This document shows positions 1 through 8,167 of a DNA stretch of 49,508 nucleotides, piece by piece. The stretch comes from Pseudomonas grimontii (lineage in GTDB: Bacteria; Pseudomonadota; Gammaproteobacteria; Pseudomonadales; Pseudomonadaceae). Numbering within the stretch: position 1 is the stretch's first letter; every line of letters begins with the position of its first letter. Made by a program: the position numbers and the translations under genes. The stretch covers positions 1 through 49,508 of the forward strand of contig NZ_VFES01000036.1 of assembly GCF_007858185.1 (NCBI RefSeq), given 5' to 3'. The notes under the pieces are model-generated. The model was given only the letters and a program-made list of their open reading frames with translations, ran no database searches and was not told the DNA's origin.

Positions 1-226
1 GAGTGGGGTCCGGGTGGCGAAAACGTAAGAAATACTCGTCGAATTGATTGTTTTTTGATCATTTGGCGAGTTTAAAAGTTGCGCTAGGTGGTATGCCGGG
101 GAAATACATGGCTACTTCAGACCATCCCTAAGGGATACAGGCTGAGCAATGGAACGGAAATCAACTCATCAGGAATTTGTCGACCTTGCAGTGCAGCTCA
201 TGGAGGCCTAGTCCATCGGAGCAGAA

Positions 227-243
227 CCACAGATAGTCTGTGG
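227..243 (-). terminator. Short hairpin after the restriction-modification gene
   Basis: Perfect 7-bp stem (CCACAGA/TCTGTGG) with a 3-nt loop, lying just past the stop of the type IIG gene on the minus strand. The following tract is only mildly T-rich, so this is a weak terminator candidate. The rest of bases 1-250 holds only a 20-codon reading frame (149-211) and no recognisable gene. Confidence 0.35.
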
Positions 244-250
244 CCACCCC

Positions 251-3172
251 CTATTGTCCTGCCCCCTCCACCAGCCCAATCTCCTTATCGGTGAGCCCAT
301 AAAGCGTGTACACCAACTGATCAATCTGCTTGTCGGTGTTGTGTATCTGGCGCTGCAGCTGGGCAGCGTCCTGCGGAAGTTTTGCGGCTACGAATAGCTT
401 TTGCTGAGTAAGCATCTTGTCTACCAATGTTACTAGCTTGTCATGGGTAGTTTGGTCGATTTTGTTAGTTGGCTCGATGACTCGAATAGGGAATCGACGT
501 GCATCTTTAATGAGTATTTTTTGAAACCGCATCTTGAATTCATCGAGAAATTTTTTGCTGTGATAGAAAGTCATTAACTTACTATTAATGATTCCAAGCA
601 GATACTTCAAATTAAATCCCTGCTTTGCTAGAAGATTGAAAGCGTTTTGGGTGTTATAGAGTTCATCTTCAGTGATAGATGCCCAAATACGTTTGCTCGT
701 CCAATCAATGATCTGCTTTACTAAAATCCGTTGTTCCGAGAAAAAGCGCTGCTGTCGAGCGGCACCAAGCCATGGCCCATAATTAATCCATTGCTCTCCA
801 TTCCACTTAACCCAATATCGCCCTACATCATTCCCAGCTAGCAGCGGCTTAAACGTACTCCCTTTCTTACTTGCCGCATGAAATACTCGACCTTTGATCT
901 GATCTTCGGTATGCCCCTTGTATTTATCGTATGGAGTAAGACCCAAGCAAAAATCAGCGCACATTTCCAATGGTACTGTTCGGCTCTCAATTTTTTGCAA
1001 AACATTGTTTTCATTAAGCCCGGTATTAAGCGACCACATATAGTCATGAGGCATGGACCATTGTTTATGCGGAACTGAAACACAGGCATGTGAGGTCGAA
1101 GGATCAATCACAGATACCCGCTCATATCCTGCATAGTTGATTACCTGAATCGGAGGGGGGATTTTATTTTTCTCTTGGAATACAAAAATTGCGGTATCCA
1201 CTTTCACATCCCCAGCTGCCACGCCAAACGACTCATTGGGCAAGCGCACTACGCTGGAAACTTGATAGTTATCAACAATCATTTTTCTTAGAGTGCGGTA
1301 AGACTCTTGAGTTAACAGCGCAGTAGGAACAATCATGGAGTGAGCGAATTTTTTCTGCTTGCAAATGCCCAATGTTTTCTCAATAAAAGCCGCAAACAGG
1401 TTAATCCTGCTATTCGAACAGGAATAGTTCTCAAATAAATACCGCACGTAAATTTCTGGGAGGCTTTTTATATCCACATAGGGCGGATTGCCAATTACCG
1501 CATCAAATCCACCAGCTTGGAAAACCTGCGGGAACGCGGCCTGCCAATCGAACACGTTGATACGCTGCACCGCCTCATCGTCGAGTTCTAATTGCATATT
1601 ATTAAAATCGGGTGAAATAAGGGAGTTCCCGCACTGGATATTAAGATCCAAATCAGGTAGCACTCGATCGTGAAAGAGTTTCATCTGGCTGTTCAATGAT
1701 TCGCCAGATTCGCCTTCCAGTACTTTCAACAATAATGAAAGCTTGGTAACTTCCACTGCCTGCGTATCGATGTCCACACCATAGATGTGTTCTAGAAGTA
1801 AGCGTTTTTTTTCCGCAGTGGTAAGCCTCCAGTTTCCACTAGTAGAGGGACGGATGCGCGCAGCCTTACCTTTACTGTGTTTTACCGTGCCTTCCTCAAC
1901 ATAACGCGCCAGATACCAATCGAGCAGGTATTGATACGCGCCGATAAGAAAAGAGCCTGAACCACAAGCGGGGTCCACGATACGGATGCCCTCGGCCTGC
2001 TTGCTAGTCTTTCCTTCCAATAATTTACCGACCGTATGTTGGACGATGTATTGAACTATGTAAGCAGGGGTATAAAACACGCCACCGGCTTTTTTGACTT
2101 CTGGTTTGTCCTCGACTACAGCACGACTGCCTGCGGTCAAACGGATTATTTTGCCAAGGAATTGTTCGTATACGCTACCCAGGATGTCCGCACCAAGTAC
2201 GGAAAACTCGTAGGGACAATCCGGGTAGTAGAGGTTTTTAAAAATTTCTTTGAGCGGCTTGTCATCTATGCTCAGATGTGGCGTGAATTTGTCTGGTGCA
2301 CCGGCACGTCCCTTTTCTTCAGTGAAATGAAACAGTCCCGAGTTGTAGCGATCATCCGCCTCGCGGAATAGCTTTGTGAGCCGAGCGTAAGTATCTTTAC
2401 CGTTAACGAGTGCTTGCAACCGACCATAGGGCTCGATACCTCGATCCTCACAAATCCGCAGGAAAATAATGCGGTCTATGGTTTGTTGTACAGCAAAGTT
2501 TAGTTCGCGCTGATTTAGATTTGTATTGCGCAGTGCGATATTCCGCGCCAGCAGTACACGCCAGCCTTCAATTTCTTCCAGAAACGCACGGTCTACTTCA
2601 GTGGTACCACGCTTGCCTTTGGCGGTACCTGCGTACTTATCGAAAGAACCTTTGAGTACAGCATCCTTGGAAAATATTTCAGCGATCTCACCCCATCTTT
2701 CCGCATAGTCACGGAAGGTGCAATAGAACAATCGAGATTTGCTAGCTTTGTCGCTTTTGTTAGGCTTCTGGCGGCAATCATATACAGCAAACTCTTCGAA
2801 GTTAGTGACGATGGATAGTGGTAGTTTGGCCGACCAGCCATAGCGGCGCAATTGAAATGCTGGTTCAGCAGCTTCTTTGACATTAACCGAAGGTTTTTTT
2901 GCTTCGAGGAAAAACTTGCGCGCACCGCCAACGCGAAAGCTGTAATCCGGCGCGCGAGTAGAGAGACCAACCTTAATCGTGTCTTCGTGAATGACATCTC
3001 GATAGGCCTCTGCATAGCCCAAGCTGTTATCCATGTCCCAGCCGAGTGCTTTGAAAAGAGGATCAATGAAGTCGCGCCTAACCTGAGTCTCGTTGTACTG
3101 CCCATTGATGTATGCGTCGAAGTTGCGTTCGAAATTTTCTATCAAGGTTAGAATAGTCGATGGGGCGAGCAT
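251..3172 (-). CDS. Type IIG restriction-modification enzyme (fused nuclease, N6-adenine methylase and specificity domain)
   Basis: A single 973-residue polypeptide predicted both to cut foreign DNA and to methylate self DNA. Residues 1-150 look like an HsdR-N-type PD-(D/E)XK nuclease: D76 in APDYSF and E90-A-K92 in FFLEAKK. A methylase follows, with FYTP at 366-369, AdoMet motif I DPACGSGSF at 400-408 and catalytic NPPY at 562-565, the order seen in Eco57I/gamma-class N6-adenine methylases. The C-terminal third, with LLAGNDVGRYW and a late repeat-like helical end, fits a TaqI/Eco57I-type target-recognition domain. Length fits the family and no frameshift is visible. No separate specificity or endonuclease gene adjoins it, consistent with type IIG. 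ATG at 3172 is preceded by a GGATGA stretch. The gene is more A/T-rich than the chromosome to its right. Recognition sequence unknown. Confidence 0.9.
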   Translation of the reverse strand: MLAPSTILTLIENFERNFDAYINGQYNETQVRRDFIDPLFKALGWDMDNSLGYAEAYRDVIHEDTIKVGLSTRAPDYSFRVGGARKFFLEAKKPSVNVKEAAEPAFQLRRYGWSAKLPLSIVTNFEEFAVYDCRQKPNKSDKASKSRLFYCTFRDYAERWGEIAEIFSKDAVLKGSFDKYAGTAKGKRGTTEVDRAFLEEIEGWRVLLARNIALRNTNLNQRELNFAVQQTIDRIIFLRICEDRGIEPYGRLQALVNGKDTYARLTKLFREADDRYNSGLFHFTEEKGRAGAPDKFTPHLSIDDKPLKEIFKNLYYPDCPYEFSVLGADILGSVYEQFLGKIIRLTAGSRAVVEDKPEVKKAGGVFYTPAYIVQYIVQHTVGKLLEGKTSKQAEGIRIVDPACGSGSFLIGAYQYLLDWYLARYVEEGTVKHSKGKAARIRPSTSGNWRLTTAEKKRLLLEHIYGVDIDTQAVEVTKLSLLLKVLEGESGESLNSQMKLFHDRVLPDLDLNIQCGNSLISPDFNNMQLELDDEAVQRINVFDWQAAFPQVFQAGGFDAVIGNPPYVDIKSLPEIYVRYLFENYSCSNSRINLFAAFIEKTLGICKQKKFAHSMIVPTALLTQESYRTLRKMIVDNYQVSSVVRLPNESFGVAAGDVKVDTAIFVFQEKNKIPPPIQVINYAGYERVSVIDPSTSHACVSVPHKQWSMPHDYMWSLNTGLNENNVLQKIESRTVPLEMCADFCLGLTPYDKYKGHTEDQIKGRVFHAASKKGSTFKPLLAGNDVGRYWVKWNGEQWINYGPWLGAARQQRFFSEQRILVKQIIDWTSKRIWASITEDELYNTQNAFNLLAKQGFNLKYLLGIINSKLMTFYHSKKFLDEFKMRFQKILIKDARRFPIRVIEPTNKIDQTTHDKLVTLVDKMLTQQKLFVAAKLPQDAAQLQRQIHNTDKQIDQLVYTLYGLTDKEIGLVEGAGQ

Positions 3173-3897
3173 TTTTCATCCTTCTAAATACATTCATGGG
3201 GTCACAAGACCACATAAAATCATAGTACAGTACTGGGGTAGGGGCTACATACATAAAGCCGCCGAACACCGCACTCCTTTATTTACCATTTTATTAAAAA
3301 ATCATGCTTAATAACTTCTAATATGCCCGATAAAACTGGACTCAGAACTAAATCAACCTGAGTTGCATCGCATGCCCCCTTTGACCAGATCCTTCCTTTA
3401 CTGACAAGGCGGGTAACTTTCATGCCCCTCCCCTGCCTTCCTGGCTACAACGATAATTGTAGCGATATAGTGGCCGTTGGGAAGAGTTATACACCAACGC
3501 GCTGTTGACTTGCGTTGATCTGCTTGACACATTTTGGTCTGCCGTAGATTTTTCGCTTACGAATGGTCGTTTTTAGCCGATTAGGCCTTTCCCAAGGACA
3601 TCAATGGGCCCAGGCTGTGTGAAAACGCATGCGCCGTTTTGAAGTCTGCGTTGCTACGTAAAATCTGCTCGCGATTGGTCAATCAGCAGATCAGGAATTT
3701 GCATAGGAGCGCGATTCTCGTTCCAGTCCTGACTGTCAAATCTGCTCAAAAACGTTTTTACACAGCGTGGGTAGGTTGCTGCCCTAAGCGACAGGCTGCA
3801 ATCGCCAATAAGGGTCATTCGCAGTCTACGAAACCGTAGGCGATAAAAGTGATGGGTTAAGCGGTCTCTCATCGAGTTCCGCTAACCTGACTAGGAC
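3173..3897. other. Gene-poor spacer inside the putative defence island
   Basis: This 725-bp interval between two minus-strand defence-type genes holds no convincing gene. Short reading frames here lack ribosome sites and family resemblance. Its one clear structure is the MITE-like element at 3614-3766. The promoter of the type IIG gene should lie in its left part, where the sequence is A/T-rich, but no -35/-10 pair could be fixed by eye. Confidence 0.6.
3614..3766. mobile_element. MITE-like element with 14-bp terminal inverted repeats
   Basis: The left end GCTGTGTGAAAACG (3614-3627) matches the reverse complement of the right end (3753-3766, GCTGTGTAAAAACG) at 13 of 14 positions, bounding a 153-bp segment with no coding capacity. 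Ends of the type GCTGTGTGAAAACG resemble those of DDE-transposon families common in Pseudomonas, so a non-autonomous or internally deleted insertion sequence is likely. No target-site duplication could be assigned with confidence. Confidence 0.55.
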
Positions 3898-4431
3898 CTA
3901 GAATTGGTCTGCGCCCATGATACAATCACCATATTTCTCGCGCATCAACAGACCTAAGTCTTCAGTATCACGTAAAGCCTCAATTTCTGCGCGAGTGATT
4001 ACAATTACTGCTAAACCATCTCGGTCATACACGCTTCGAAGATGGGCATGAGCTGCTGTGCGATCTTGCGCATCGCCGGTTATTCCATTTGCAGCGACCA
4101 AAATACCAAAGTCTACGCGGAATTTTCTGAGCTTTCCTGTAAAGACAGTTAACGTTGCAGAGTTTACAGGTGCCTGCCAGTTCTTACACTCAATAATTAG
4201 ATGGGTTGGAAGAAAAGGCAAACCATCTCGCAGACGATGGTTGTATAAAAGTATATCGATCTCAAGCGAGCCAGCATTATCGAGAATATTTCTCTTTATC
4301 ACCCCAACTCCTTCAAGTTGACATAGCGTTTCCGCGACAACTTCTTCTAAAGCGGCACCCTTCTCCGCAGTATTTCCCGCGTCGCCAGCCACAAGCTTAT
4401 CAGCAATATATACATGGTCGATTAAAGCCAT
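3898..4431 (-). CDS. Small Mrr-like PD-(D/E)XK nuclease-fold protein, second gene of a putative defence operon
   Basis: 177 residues with the core of a PD-(D/E)XK nuclease: acidic helix E29-E30 (GAALEEVVAETL), D59 in SLEIDILLYN, and E81-C-K83 in HLIIECKNW. This is the D-Xn-EXK arrangement of Mrr/NERD-like DNases, so the predicted activity is Mg-dependent DNA cleavage. No DNA-binding or effector domain is attached and the length is about that of a bare nuclease domain. Its ATG overlaps the TAA of the upstream gene (TAATG), which indicates translational coupling and probably fixed stoichiometry. Nuclease fold is well supported; the biological role as an anti-phage component is inferred from the neighbourhood (type IIG enzyme next door, A/T-rich island). 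It could alternatively act as a partner or regulator of the upstream fusion protein. Confidence 0.7.
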   Translation of the reverse strand: MALIDHVYIADKLVAGDAGNTAEKGAALEEVVAETLCQLEGVGVIKRNILDNAGSLEIDILLYNHRLRDGLPFLPTHLIIECKNWQAPVNSATLTVFTGKLRKFRVDFGILVAANGITGDAQDRTAAHAHLRSVYDRDGLAVIVITRAEIEALRDTEDLGLLMREKYGDCIMGADQF

Positions 4432-5306
4432 TATCGCACTCCATGTACGATACGATTTCGAGTTTTTCTTATATATTCGCCAAGCTGCCCAGAACTAACT
4501 AGACGCTCAAAATCTTGAATCGTTAGCCAAAGCACATTTGGTGAAAGTTGCTGTTCGGGTCGGGGCGGAATCGAAGTAGTAACAACCAAGGCTAGCTCTA
4601 GGCGTGCTGACTGTATAAAGTCCCATAGTCGCTGATTAAGTAGGAGAGCATTTTCTAAACTAACATCCCCCTTAACTTCAATCACCACCGGATCCAGCAG
4701 TTCAGGGTCTAAATTACCAAGCCACGCAAGTAAATCAGGGCGAAATTTCGCGCCTGGAGTTGACTGAGGCTGGGAAATCGCACTTCCACCCGCTGCGATC
4801 ACAGCATCAAATACTCTCTTTTCAACAAGAGAATCGAAAGGGCGTACTGGCTGGCGTACCTTGGCCAGCCGAGAAGACGTGTCGTTCTTCGAGCGTTTGG
4901 TGCCAGTGCTCACTGATGGCACGGGTGGCGATGCCAAAAATAGGTCTAGATGAAATTTTAGAGCTTCATTATTGGATAGGCTGGCCTTAACAATTGTGAA
5001 TCGACTGTAATCAATTGGGATTGTGCGAGCTTTGGTCTGGATAAGAAAAACTGGTTTGCCAAGTCCGGCAGCCACTCCGGCTTCAAATGCACCCCGATAA
5101 TCAGCACTAGTACCGTTTAGAATAACCACTACAAAATCGGCTGCCGCAATTCTATCAGTAGCATCTCTGCCCTCATAGGACTCGTCCTTGGCCCACTCCC
5201 AAAATACATCTCGCTCTGCAAGCAGCATAGGAAGAACATCAAGTTCAAGCCCGAATGGAGCGGAGATATAGCATCGCTTAGAACTTGATTTCGAGATATC
5301 AGACAT
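4431..5306 (-). CDS. NDT/TIR-like Rossmannoid domain fused to a PD-(D/E)XK nuclease domain; putative defence effector
   Basis: From ATG 5306 this encodes 291 residues; a GTG at 5348 would add 14. Residues 11-125 resemble the nucleoside 2-deoxyribosyltransferase/TIR-like fold: an opening strand YISAPFG (13-19), a central AADFVVVIL (55-63), and RGAFEAGVAAGLGKPVFLI (71-89), where E75 sits where the NDT nucleophile would be. A polar linker (about 126-150) leads to a nuclease-like domain with E162, D191 in KFRPDLLAW and E210-V-K212 in VVIEVKGD. The tail IRKTRNRIVHG (279-289) carries an R-N-x3-H string like a HEPN motif. NDT-like effectors are known from retron Ec86; from that I infer that the N-terminal domain may attack nucleotides or NAD and the C-terminal one DNA. 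The stop overlaps the ATG of the next gene by one base. I do not recognise a named system. Confidence 0.65.
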   Translation of the reverse strand: MSDISKSSSKRCYISAPFGLELDVLPMLLAERDVFWEWAKDESYEGRDATDRIAAADFVVVILNGTSADYRGAFEAGVAAGLGKPVFLIQTKARTIPIDYSRFTIVKASLSNNEALKFHLDLFLASPPVPSVSTGTKRSKNDTSSRLAKVRQPVRPFDSLVEKRVFDAVIAAGGSAISQPQSTPGAKFRPDLLAWLGNLDPELLDPVVIEVKGDVSLENALLLNQRLWDFIQSARLELALVVTTSIPPRPEQQLSPNVLWLTIQDFERLVSSGQLGEYIRKTRNRIVHGVR

Positions 5307-5592
5307 GACATTACCGTAGGTATATTGAATATGGCTCAGCGCTAGCACCGCCTAGCACAAACCATATCCTTAAGAAAATAGAAAAACAAGAGACCTTTGC
5401 CTCCTCCCCCCGACCGATTACTCGTTATTGACTAAAGTTCAGACTGTGATTCAAGTACGCCCTGTACGATCTCACATTGAGATGTGCAACCTTGCGCCTG
5501 ATCCAGAATATGACTAGATAGAATAGGGCGAGGCGTTTCTTTTTCATCAGCAGCGTTTACCAAGGGCTGATCGAGAGCAGTAATTCATTGAC

Positions 5593-5652
5593 TGTCTGCT
5601 CATGGCCGTTTTTCGCCGGTCGCGACGGGCAGAAATCGGCCAAAAGCAGACA
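5593..5652. repeat. Long inverted repeat, family 'GGCAGAAATCGGCC'
   Basis: Outer arms TGTCTGCT (5593-5600) and AGCAGACA (5645-5652) enclose GGCC-type inner arms (5604 to 5641), making a near-complete 60-bp stem. The right inner arm, GGGCAGAAATCGGCC, also occurs at 14238-14252, so this is a dispersed hairpin repeat rather than a local accident. Confidence 0.7.
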
Positions 5653-5737
5653 TTAACGCCGGAGATAACTGGCGGTTAAAATAAGCTGGCAAAATCGACC
5701 ATTCAGACGTTCATGTCGATCAATCCGCTAGTCCCTC

Positions 5738-5929
5738 TCATGCTCGGCCAGCCGGCATGAATGTCCCGCAAGTGGGGCTGTCAACGCCATCGCTCGCCAT
5801 TCGCATAACCCCCTCGCCGCACGTTGGGCAAACCCGCCCCGCCATCTCGCATGGAGATCCGAGAATGAACTCGCCCCCCATAACCGGGAGCCATTTCTCG
5901 CAGCAACGCGGCTCGCGATGAAACGGCAA
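5738..5929 (-). CDS. Possible small zinc-ribbon protein or remnant
   Basis: A frame of about 63 residues (TTG start guessed; the frame stays open further upstream) contains RCCEKW, then SPCEMAGRVCPTCGEG, then SPTCGTFMPAGR before the stop. Cysteine pairs in the C-P-T-C-G and P-T-C-G contexts are typical of zinc ribbons. No ribosome site or ATG supports a start, and the overlapping frame is equally long, so this may be a fossil of a small phage- or plasmid-type zinc protein, or chance. Confidence 0.25.
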   Translation of the reverse strand: MPFHREPRCCEKWLPVMGGEFILGSPCEMAGRVCPTCGEGVMRMASDGVDSPTCGTFMPAGRA

Positions 5930-6188
5930 CAGCCCCTGTCGCAGCGCATGCTCACAACGAGCGCGCCCTAGCTCGCCCCCCTACAAAATACCTGTACAGA
6001 AATAGCGCTACGCATTTCTACAGCACTCACAGGATTCTATCGGCCCAAAGATGGCCTTGGGCTGTATCGCCGCCAACAGTAGTCAGCCCGATAGCCAGGC
6101 CTCTATTTCTCGCGCCTGCCAGAAACCGGTGGTTACTGACCGTTCATCGGGATTGAATAATGTCATTACGACATCACCCCAATATAGT

Positions 6189-6223
6189 TGTACAAGACTT
6201 GTACAGGAATAATAATTTGTACA
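6189..6223. promoter_or_regulatory. Cluster of TGTACA palindromes, candidate operator
   Basis: TGTACA occurs at 6189-6194, 6200-6205 and 6218-6223, with start-to-start spacings of 11 and 18 bp, and once more at 5993-5998. The first is embedded in the palindrome TTGTACAA and the others in imperfect versions. Phased copies suggest binding of a dimeric regulator. They lie about 140 bp upstream of the chemoreceptor start. The cognate protein is unknown. Confidence 0.35.
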
Positions 6224-6358
6224 AGTTTAAGCCAGCTAGGAAATAACGCCGCTACTCGTTGCGTCGAACAAAAGAATACCTGCGCAGGATGCGGACCAAG
6301 GGCGAATACATACCCTTGCAGGTGCCCCTAATTGCTCCTCCCATTACGCAGGTACATC

Positions 6359-8014
6359 ATGCCATCGCACACTCCCCGGCTCTCGACACGTACCAGTCTC
6401 TATGCCGGCTATGCCAGCCTGCTCGCGTTTATGTTGCTGATCGCCGCTATCTCGCTGTACGCCCTGGCTAACAGCAATAAGGACTTTTTTCTCTACGTTA
6501 ATGGCGTTGATGCACGTACCCGCCTGGCCAACACACTGAACGACGCCGCCGCCCAGCGTGCCATTGCCCTGCGTAACATCGCCTTGAATAGCAATGTCAC
6601 CGCGAGAGGACAGCAGCGGGGCGCGATTGCCGTCAACGAACAAATGGTGGCCAGCAGCCTCGCCGCGCTACGCCAGGCAATTGATAACCATGGTGATGTG
6701 TCGCCCAAAGCACGTGAACTGTTCTCAACCATCGAGCAGGTCGAGAGCCGCTACAAACCGGTAGCGCACACCATTGCCGAGCACCTGTTCAAGGGTGAAA
6801 ACGACGAGGCCCTGCGCATGGTCAGCGAGCAGTGCACACCATTACTGGCCGAGCTGACCCAGGCAATTGGCGAATACCTGCGCTACACCAACCAGAAGGC
6901 AGACCTGCAGGTCAGCGAAAATGACGCAAACTATCTGTCACAACGCAACCTGCTGCTCGCCATTACTGCGCTGGCCGTCTTACTAGCAGCGGTACTGGGC
7001 TACGTCATCAGCCGCAACCTGCTGCGCGCGCTGGGTGCCGAACCGAGTGAACTTAACCAGCTTGCCCAACGGGTTGCCCAGGGCGATTTGCGCGCTAGCG
7101 AGCACACGTTTGAGCCACCACAAGCCAGCATCATGGCCGCCCTGCTGAGCATGCAGGAGAACCTGCGGGACATGGCCAAGGGCATAAACCGGTCCTCACA
7201 GAGCGTGGCCGAATCCAGCCAGGAGCTTAGCCAATCGAGCCTGAGAAACGCCGAAAGCGTGGCCATGGCACAGTGCGAGGTCGAGCAGATCGTCACCGCC
7301 GTTCACCAAATGGCCGCCACCGTGCAGGATGTCGCGCGCAATGCCGAATCCGCCGCCAGTGCCGCCAGCGAGGCCGATAGTGCGGCCCTGTACAGCCAGC
7401 AGAAGGCCAAAGATGCCGTCAACATGATCGGCGAGCTGGCCGAGACAATCGAACAGTCCAACATGGCCATGGGCCGGCTGAAGAATGAAACCGGCAATAT
7501 CGGCGGCGTGCTTGAAGTGATCAAGTCGGTGGCCGACCAGACCAACCTGCTGGCCCTCAATGCAGCCATCGAAGCTGCCCGTGCTGGCGAGGCCGGACGC
7601 GGCTTCGCGGTGGTAGCCGACGAGGTGCGCAGCCTGGCACAGCGTACCCAGAAGGCCACCTCAGAGATTGAGGGGCTGATCGCCAGTCTGCAGAAAATTG
7701 CCGACGAGACCTCGCAGCATATGCAACGCTGCAAGCGCTCCAGCGCGCAGTCGGTGTCCGGCGTTTCCGAGGCTGGTGACGCGGTAAGCACGATCGTAAC
7801 CATGATCGAGCGGATCAACGGCATGAACCACCAAATCGCCGCTGCCGCCGAGCAGCAGAGTACCGTTGCCGAGCAGATCAGCCGGGGCATCGTGACCGTC
7901 AGCGAAAGCGCCGAGCAATCCGCTGCAGCCTTCCGCAGCGCTCAGCAGGAAAGCGAAGGATTGGCACGCACCAGCGTGACATTGCGAGAGAACATCTCGC
8001 GCTTTCAGCTCTAG
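6359..8014 (+). CDS. Methyl-accepting chemotaxis protein with periplasmic four-helix-type sensor
   Basis: Transmembrane chemoreceptor of about 551 residues that would control CheA through its cytoplasmic hairpin. A first membrane helix (LYAGYASLLAFMLLIAAISLYAL) is followed by roughly 160 periplasmic residues with 4HB_MCP-like helical composition, a second helix (LLLAITALAVLLAAVLGYVI), a HAMP segment (LNQLAQRVAQGDL), and the signalling domain with the invariant tip NLLALNAAIEAARAGE and GRGFAVVADEVR. There is no C-terminal NWETF-type tether. ATG 6359 is preferred over a TTG at 6332 because it begins close to the membrane helix and has AGG upstream. The ligand is not predictable from the sequence. 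It stands alone, downstream of the TGTACA cluster. Confidence 0.93.
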   Translation: MPSHTPRLSTRTSLYAGYASLLAFMLLIAAISLYALANSNKDFFLYVNGVDARTRLANTLNDAAAQRAIALRNIALNSNVTARGQQRGAIAVNEQMVASSLAALRQAIDNHGDVSPKARELFSTIEQVESRYKPVAHTIAEHLFKGENDEALRMVSEQCTPLLAELTQAIGEYLRYTNQKADLQVSENDANYLSQRNLLLAITALAVLLAAVLGYVISRNLLRALGAEPSELNQLAQRVAQGDLRASEHTFEPPQASIMAALLSMQENLRDMAKGINRSSQSVAESSQELSQSSLRNAESVAMAQCEVEQIVTAVHQMAATVQDVARNAESAASAASEADSAALYSQQKAKDAVNMIGELAETIEQSNMAMGRLKNETGNIGGVLEVIKSVADQTNLLALNAAIEAARAGEAGRGFAVVADEVRSLAQRTQKATSEIEGLIASLQKIADETSQHMQRCKRSSAQSVSGVSEAGDAVSTIVTMIERINGMNHQIAAAAEQQSTVAEQISRGIVTVSESAEQSAAAFRSAQQESEGLARTSVTLRENISRFQL

Positions 8015-8167
8015 GGGCTGCGTCGAACCAAGCTGTAGACCATTTCAACCGGCAAGCGCTGGCGTGCTTTGCAATAGCCGCCGGCATGCGTGCTGCACGC
8101 GTGCGGACCCAGGTTTCACCCTCAGAAGAAGCGCGGTCAAATCAGCTGAACGCGCGCTGGCCGGTTA

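Larger units (their letters stand above)
5307..6358. other. About 1 kb of largely non-coding junction DNA
   Basis: Between the putative defence operon and the first chemoreceptor there is no well-supported gene. The interval changes from A/T-rich island composition to the GC-rich chromosome. It contains a 60-bp inverted repeat (5593-5652), a short minus-strand frame with paired cysteines (5738-5929) and four TGTACA boxes (5993, 6189, 6200, 6218). No integrase, tRNA or obvious attachment repeat was seen, so the island boundary is only approximate. Confidence 0.5.

Noticed and set aside
149..211. 20-codon frame MERKSTHQEFVDLAVQLMEA
   Set aside because: It looks a little like the N-terminus of TfoX-like proteins but is too short and lacks any continuation to support a call.
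4431..5306. Retron assignment because of the NDT-like domain
   Set aside because: No reverse transcriptase or msr/msd-like structured RNA was seen nearby.
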